A stretch of DNA of 43,615 nucleotides from RGIG3009 sp045596745 (GTDB lineage: Bacteria; Bacillota; Clostridia; Oscillospirales; Acutalibacteraceae): NCBI GenBank assembly GCA_045596745.1, contig JAZODA010000072.1:1-43615 (forward strand), in the 5' to 3' direction. A model generated the notes under the pieces. The model ran no database searches and was not told where the DNA came from. It was given only the letters and a program-made list of their open reading frames with translations. The position numbers and the translations under genes were made by a program. Numbering within the stretch: position 1 is the stretch's first letter; each line of letters begins with the position of its first letter. This document shows positions 39,983 through 43,615 of the stretch, one piece after another.

Positions 39983-41431
39983 TCAGCGCGGGCGGCCGAC
40001 CAAACGACCCTTACCAATCGCGTACACGTCATCAATTACCATCTGGAAGGATGCCTTGCGACCTTCGGCAGCGGCACGCTTCTCAATCTTCGCCGTGTGG
40101 AAATCCTTGAGTTCTTGCGAGAACGGCAGGTTACCGGGATTCAGGATACGCACTGCGCCGTCGTTATCGCGGCAAGGCAGCATCAGACCGGCATTGGCGC
40201 GGCAAGGTGCAAACGGAACATCCAGCACACCGGCTTCCACAGCGCGGCAAACGCCGACCGCCACGTCACCGTTACCCAGTTCGAAGCACTTGTCAACAAT
40301 CGCACGGGTCTCAAGACGAATAATCTCTTTCTCCTCTTCGAGATGATCGTCGTGGAAAGACTGATCCGCCAGCATATTCACAACCTGCTTGGTGCAGCGC
40401 AGGCCCTCGGCATTCGCCTGCATCGTGGGAATACCCACCGCTTCGTGCGGGGTTTTCACGATAACCTTGGTCGCCTTGGACAACGCCGCAATCACACTGC
40501 CGTTGGCGATAACGCCGAACGCCTTGGCTTCGTCTGCCGGGAAGCCGCCCATCCACTGGTGCAGCACCGTCGTGACAGCCACATCACCGTAGCCGTACTT
40601 TGCCAGATATTCATCGGTCAGCTCCTGCAGCGTGCGGATAGCCGCAATATCCTGAACCAGGTTGCCGCACTGACCGTAACCAACAGTGATGTTCTTAACA
40701 CCCTGCTCAGCAGCGAGCAGCGCTTCGATAATCGCCGCAGCATGCGAAATACACGGCGGAACCAGCGTACCGGTCAGCGGGCCGTACGGCTCACGGTTAA
40801 TGGAAACGCCCATTTCTTCGTACATACCGGTCAGACGGTCAACATACTGCCAGTCGCGGATGGTACGCTCCATCGGAACGTTTTTGCAATACGGGAGGTT
40901 GTAGGAAATACCGCCGCCCTCGTAGCTGGTGAAACCACCGGCATAGGTGATTTCCGTCAGCAAACGGGCATCGGGGGTACCATGACGCACCTGCATCGGC
41001 ACGTTGACGCTCTCGACAACGCGGCGGCAGTTCGCCACACCATGGTTAACAGCCGGGAAGCCATTGAGCATGGCACGCTCCAAACGAAGAGATTCCGAAA
41101 TGCCATTTTCCGCTTCCTCATAACGATTCTGGCGAGTGTAGCTGTCGATCGTGGACGGCAGAAGATCCGCTTCGCCCTCCAGCTCGAGGTACTGCATCAA
41201 TTTGATATGTTCTTCAACAACCGGCACACCGGCACGGGGCTGCACCAACGTGCGACCGTCGCGCTTGGCATCCAGCAGCTTCTTCGAAAACTTGCGGCAC
41301 TCCGGCATCGCCTTGTGGTAGGCAATTGCCTCCTCGATATTGACATCTTTGCCGGTAGGCCACTGAGTCAAAACCTCGGCGCGCTGGCTCTGAAATTCGC
41401 CTTCAGGGATACGCTTATTCTGAATATCCAT
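39983..41431 (-). CDS. glmE: Glutamate mutase epsilon (catalytic) subunit
   Basis: A 482-residue subunit of the coenzyme B12-dependent glutamate mutase, which rearranges L-glutamate to (2S,3S)-3-methylaspartate. The TIM-barrel features include QPRAGVPVVEEHIKLMQYL (near residue 75), VRHGTPDARLL (substrate Arg, about 150), SYEGGGISYNLPY (about 168), YGQCGNLVQDIAA and HQWMGGFP (about 290). The length matches the clostridial subunit (483). AAGGAG ten bases before the ATG at 41431 is the best site; a TTG three codons earlier overlaps it too closely. The start overlaps the end of glmL by 17 bases. Confidence 0.95.
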   Translation of the reverse strand: MDIQNKRIPEGEFQSQRAEVLTQWPTGKDVNIEEAIAYHKAMPECRKFSKKLLDAKRDGRTLVQPRAGVPVVEEHIKLMQYLELEGEADLLPSTIDSYTRQNRYEEAENGISESLRLERAMLNGFPAVNHGVANCRRVVESVNVPMQVRHGTPDARLLTEITYAGGFTSYEGGGISYNLPYCKNVPMERTIRDWQYVDRLTGMYEEMGVSINREPYGPLTGTLVPPCISHAAAIIEALLAAEQGVKNITVGYGQCGNLVQDIAAIRTLQELTDEYLAKYGYGDVAVTTVLHQWMGGFPADEAKAFGVIANGSVIAALSKATKVIVKTPHEAVGIPTMQANAEGLRCTKQVVNMLADQSFHDDHLEEEKEIIRLETRAIVDKCFELGNGDVAVGVCRAVEAGVLDVPFAPCRANAGLMLPCRDNDGAVRILNPGNLPFSQELKDFHTAKIEKRAAAEGRKASFQMVIDDVYAIGKGRLVGRPR

Positions 41432-42806
41432 GGTGTTCAAGCTCCTTTTTCAGTATTCTTAAGGCTGTTTGCGGATAATAGGACGACAGCAAACCCATCG
41501 CCGCTACAATATACTTTCTATCTACCCACACATCGGCGGACTGCGGTCGCAGCGATGTGGGATGCAGCGGAGAAAACAACGCCTGACGCGCAATTTCCAC
41601 CGTGCGTTTGGTGTGAATCAAGCTACCGCCCGTCACGAGAATCTGTTTGACCTTGACAAGGCTTTTCCCTTCCTGCACGTAAGTCTTACCCATCATCGTG
41701 TAGGTTTCGGTCAGTTTGCCCGCATGGCGGTCAACTGCTTCGTCTACCGCACACGAGGCAAGCGCAAAATCCAGACGCTCCAGTTCCTCATCACCGTTCG
41801 GAACAACCTCGGTGTTATCGCGAAGCATGGTTACCAATTCTTCTACGCGCTGCTCCGAAAGCCCCGACAAAGCGCTGACCCGATGAACGCCGGCCGCATC
41901 CACGATGCCGCGAATGCTGTACCGCATACCGATGTCACCCTCAACCGTACGCTTGGAGAACGGTTCCGGAAGTCCTTTGAACACGGTGTTCATATGCTCC
42001 GGCATACCGTCGGTAACCGAGTAAATGTCCGTGGTAGCACCGCCAACGTCCACGCCGACCAAATCACCGATACCGCTCTCGCCCTCACACCCTTGCGCGA
42101 GTAGTTCCATTGCCTGCATCACCGCCGAGGGGGTCGGCATCATAATATCGGAAAGCAACTCGCTTGCTTTGCTGAGTCCTTTCGCCTGAACGATACGCTC
42201 CAGAAAAATCTCACGGATTTTCTTTTGCGTCGGCTCTACCTGAAGCACGCCGAACTTCGGCATAACATTGGGACAAACATATACCTCGTGTCCCGCAAGC
42301 AGGCGCTCACACTCTTTGGCAGCGGTGCGGTTTCCCGCGATAACGATCGGAAATTCGGGCGGTAACGTTGCCAGTTTGGCAGCGTTATGCAGGATACATT
42401 CGGTGTTGCCACCGTCTGTTCCGCCAACCAACAAGAAAATGTCGGGTTTGGCAGCCTGAATCTCGCAAAGGTCATCCTCGGTCAGCTCGAAAGCATACAC
42501 ACCAACGGTTTTTGCTCCCGCACCGAGGCTGGCCATTTTCGCCGCTTCGCCGGTAAGCTCCGGCACCAGACCGCTGGTAACCATCCGCAAGCCACCGGCC
42601 GCGGAGGAACAAGCGTAACAGGCGTCATACACGATGTTGCCCGTCGTTGCAGAAAGTTTGGCAAGAGCATCGTTGAGTCCGTTGTTGATGTCGGTTTGTA
42701 CCGTTGTATACGAAGCTGCCGTACCGAGAATCGACTCAGATTCCACATCCACCGCGGTAAGTTTGGTATATGTGCTGCCGAAATCAATCAGCAGTACTGC
42801 CTTCAC
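41415..42806 (-). CDS. glmL: Glutamate mutase accessory ATPase-like protein
   Basis: A 463-residue protein of the ASKHA/actin-like ATPase fold, known as MutL/GlmL and always linked to glutamate mutase genes. It is thought to protect or reactivate the B12-dependent mutase. The phosphate-1 motif is LIDFGSTYTKLTAVD at residues 6-20. A second phosphate motif GVDVGGATTDIYSV lies near residue 250 and LVTGGSL near 395. Its start overlaps the glmS stop by four bases, so it is translationally coupled, and it runs into glmE. No catalytic role in the rearrangement itself is expected. Confidence 0.94.
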   Translation of the reverse strand: MKAVLLIDFGSTYTKLTAVDVESESILGTAASYTTVQTDINNGLNDALAKLSATTGNIVYDACYACSSAAGGLRMVTSGLVPELTGEAAKMASLGAGAKTVGVYAFELTEDDLCEIQAAKPDIFLLVGGTDGGNTECILHNAAKLATLPPEFPIVIAGNRTAAKECERLLAGHEVYVCPNVMPKFGVLQVEPTQKKIREIFLERIVQAKGLSKASELLSDIMMPTPSAVMQAMELLAQGCEGESGIGDLVGVDVGGATTDIYSVTDGMPEHMNTVFKGLPEPFSKRTVEGDIGMRYSIRGIVDAAGVHRVSALSGLSEQRVEELVTMLRDNTEVVPNGDEELERLDFALASCAVDEAVDRHAGKLTETYTMMGKTYVQEGKSLVKVKQILVTGGSLIHTKRTVEIARQALFSPLHPTSLRPQSADVWVDRKYIVAAMGLLSSYYPQTALRILKKELEHHGYSE

Positions 42807-43237
42807 GCGGGATCACCATCCATATGTAACAGCTCACGCAGTGCCTCGATGGTGGTTTCCGGCGCCGTACCGGGCGGGAACGCGCGATCAAAGCCCATCG
42901 CGATAAAGCGCTTTTCAACATCTTCAAACTTCTGCTTACCGATCACGATGTTACCGCCGACAACCAGCGGAATACCTTTCAGACCGGCTTCGTCGCACTT
43001 CTCACGCAGACCGCGGCAATCCAGCTCGCCCTGTCCGTACAGCGAAGAAACGACAATGGCATCGGCATTGGACTCGATGGCGGCGGCGATGTACTCTTCC
43101 TGTGCGACCATAACGCCCAGGTTAACCACATCGAAGCCGGCTTCGGTAAACGCGTGGTACAGAATCTTGTTTCCCACCGCGTGTACGTCAGCGCCGATAA
43201 CGCCGATAACCAGTACTTTTTTCTCGCGTTTTTCCAT
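42803..43237 (-). CDS. glmS: Glutamate mutase sigma (cobalamin-binding) subunit
   Basis: A 144-residue B12-binding subunit. The base-off/His-on motif D-x-H-x-x-G is DVHAVG at residues 17-22, where His 19 replaces the cobalamin lower ligand. The Ser in VVSSLYGQGE (about 60) and the Gly-Gly of VVGGNIVIG (about 92) follow as in the Clostridium enzyme. Two of these subunits join GlmE to form the active mutase. It is the promoter-proximal gene of glmS-glmL-glmE-mal. GAGGTG precedes the ATG. The leader from the promoter is only about 50 nt, too short for a cobalamin riboswitch. Confidence 0.95.
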   Translation of the reverse strand: MEKREKKVLVIGVIGADVHAVGNKILYHAFTEAGFDVVNLGVMVAQEEYIAAAIESNADAIVVSSLYGQGELDCRGLREKCDEAGLKGIPLVVGGNIVIGKQKFEDVEKRFIAMGFDRAFPPGTAPETTIEALRELLHMDGDPA

Positions 43238-43289
43238 AATAGCACCTCATTACAAAATACGCTTTGGTTTTCGATTGTTCTATAACTAT

Positions 43290-43318
43290 ATAATATAATG
43301 GTATATACAACTTGTCAA
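43290..43318 (-). promoter_or_regulatory. Consensus promoter for the glm-mal operon
   Basis: Minus strand TTGACA (43318-43313), 17-nt spacer, TATTAT (43295-43290). It is among the strongest promoters in the window. Confidence 0.85.
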
Positions 43319-43358
43319 GAGGAAAAGTGACCAAATACAAGAAAAAGCCGCCTTGTTT

Positions 43359-43384
43359 GCGCACCTGCGATAAAGCAGGTGCGC
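43359..43384. repeat. 10-bp GC-rich hairpin upstream of the glm promoter
   Basis: GCGCACCTGC (43359-43368) and GCAGGTGCGC (43375-43384), loop GATAAA, followed on the plus strand by CGTTTT. It could be a weak terminator or a binding site. The rest of 43238-43543 holds two promoters and no gene. Confidence 0.5.
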
Positions 43385-43429
43385 CGTTTTGGTTATAAAA
43401 CAACTATTATTCGTTATTTTAACAATTGC

Positions 43430-43444
43430 TCAACTGTGAGTTGA
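43430..43444. promoter_or_regulatory. Small palindrome upstream of the XRE gene promoter
   Basis: TCAACT-GTG-AGTTGA, 20 bases upstream of the -35. It is a possible regulator-binding site, but short. Confidence 0.35.
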
Positions 43445-43464
43445 TATGCAATCCGAACAAGTTG

Positions 43465-43493
43465 TTTACTTCTTGCTGTTTTTGTGATATAAT
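43465..43493 (+). promoter_or_regulatory. Extended -10 promoter for the XRE-type gene
   Basis: TTTACT (43465-43470), 17-nt spacer, TGATATAAT with TATAAT at 43488-43493. Confidence 0.75.
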
Positions 43494-43543
43494 TTAATCA
43501 CAACCGAAGAGCTCACGGTGAAATTCGGAAAGGAAATTTGATT

Positions 43544-43615
43544 ATGAAAGAAATTAACATTTCAAAAAATATAGCAGATCTCAGAAAACGTAAGGGCATT
43601 ACCCAAGAGCAGTTG
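43544..43615 (+). CDS. XRE-type helix-turn-helix regulator (partial, runs off the window)
   Basis: The first 24 codons are visible behind AAAGGAAA. The residues NIADLRKRKGITQEQL are the start of a Cro/CI-type helix-turn-helix, with helix 1 followed by the Thr-Gln-Glu-Gln opening of helix 2. What follows the DNA-binding domain cannot be seen. Confidence 0.8.
   Translation, partial: MKEINISKNIADLRKRKGITQEQL

Noticed and set aside
43238..43320. Cobalamin riboswitch in front of glmS
   Set aside because: The promoter leaves a leader of only about 50 nt and no conserved B12-box sequence was seen.
1..43615. CRISPR arrays, insertion sequences or prophage genes
   Set aside because: No regularly spaced repeats, transposase or phage structural genes were seen. 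The single tyrosine recombinase alone does not define an element.

Overview
The window looks like a chromosomal segment of an anaerobic, endospore-forming Clostridia-type Firmicute, probably of the Oscillospiraceae/Ruminococcaceae kind. The grounds are spo0A and spoIVB, strong GGAGG-type ribosome binding sites with several TTG/GTG starts, classical TTGACA/TATAAT promoters with 17-nt spacers, Rho-independent terminators after most transcription units, a flavodiiron protein and D-lactate dehydrogenase, and a glutamate mutase/methylaspartase operon. I see no transposase, prophage, CRISPR array or rRNA. Base composition is even except for AT-rich noncoding patches near 1-300, 34.3-34.9 kb and the right end.

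Layout. 0-5.8 kb (+): end of an upstream gene, a TauE/SafE permease, a divergent tRNA-Gly(CCC), a small membrane protein, D-lactate dehydrogenase, flavodiiron protein, ZIP metal transporter and a lipoprotein of the VanY fold with cell-wall-binding repeats. 5.8-7.4 kb (-): sugar-phosphate isomerase-like TIM barrel and NagD-type HAD phosphatase. 7.5-15.8 kb (+): OPT peptide transporter with a PqqD-like partner, two small proteins, two tandem near-identical Gfo/Idh/MocA oxidoreductases and a GH36 enzyme. 15.9-17.7 kb: a Cys-rich small protein (-) and spoIVB (+). 17.8-32.1 kb: a carbohydrate block with a sugar dehydrogenase/class II aldolase pair facing a SorC-type regulator operon (amidohydrolase, CapA, DMT exporter, SGNH esterase, GH20), an AraC regulator facing a dehydrogenase/oxidoreductase/quinone-reductase operon, and a chimeric gene. 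32.3-34.3 kb: spo0A (+) and a tyrosine recombinase (-). 34.3-34.9 kb: noncoding, rich in inverted repeats. 34.9-38.6 kb: two-part threonine/serine exporter, M28 peptidase, cysteine synthase. 38.7-43.2 kb (-): glmS-glmL-glmE-mal. The right edge starts an XRE-type regulator.

How the genes fit together. The glm/mal operon converts glutamate to mesaconate through 3-methylaspartate. The block between spoIVB and spo0A carries glycosidases, esterase, deacetylase-like hydrolase, sugar dehydrogenases and aldolase, each unit with its own regulator, consistent with glycan or amino-sugar use. spoIVB and spo0A, usually adjacent in spore formers, are about 14.7 kb apart here with this block between them.

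The most unusual object is the ORF at 30917-32086. Its first ~274 codons are a glycerol-1-phosphate dehydrogenase (AraM/EgsA type) cut before the last metal ligand. Its last ~114 codons are the C-terminal half of a ribulose-phosphate/allulose-phosphate 3-epimerase lacking the N-terminal catalytic half. They are joined in frame with no linker. Other points worth checking are the VanY-fold protein with Asn in place of a zinc-ligand His, a clean operator candidate between divergent promoters at 19958-20032, and the hairpin-rich noncoding region beside the recombinase.
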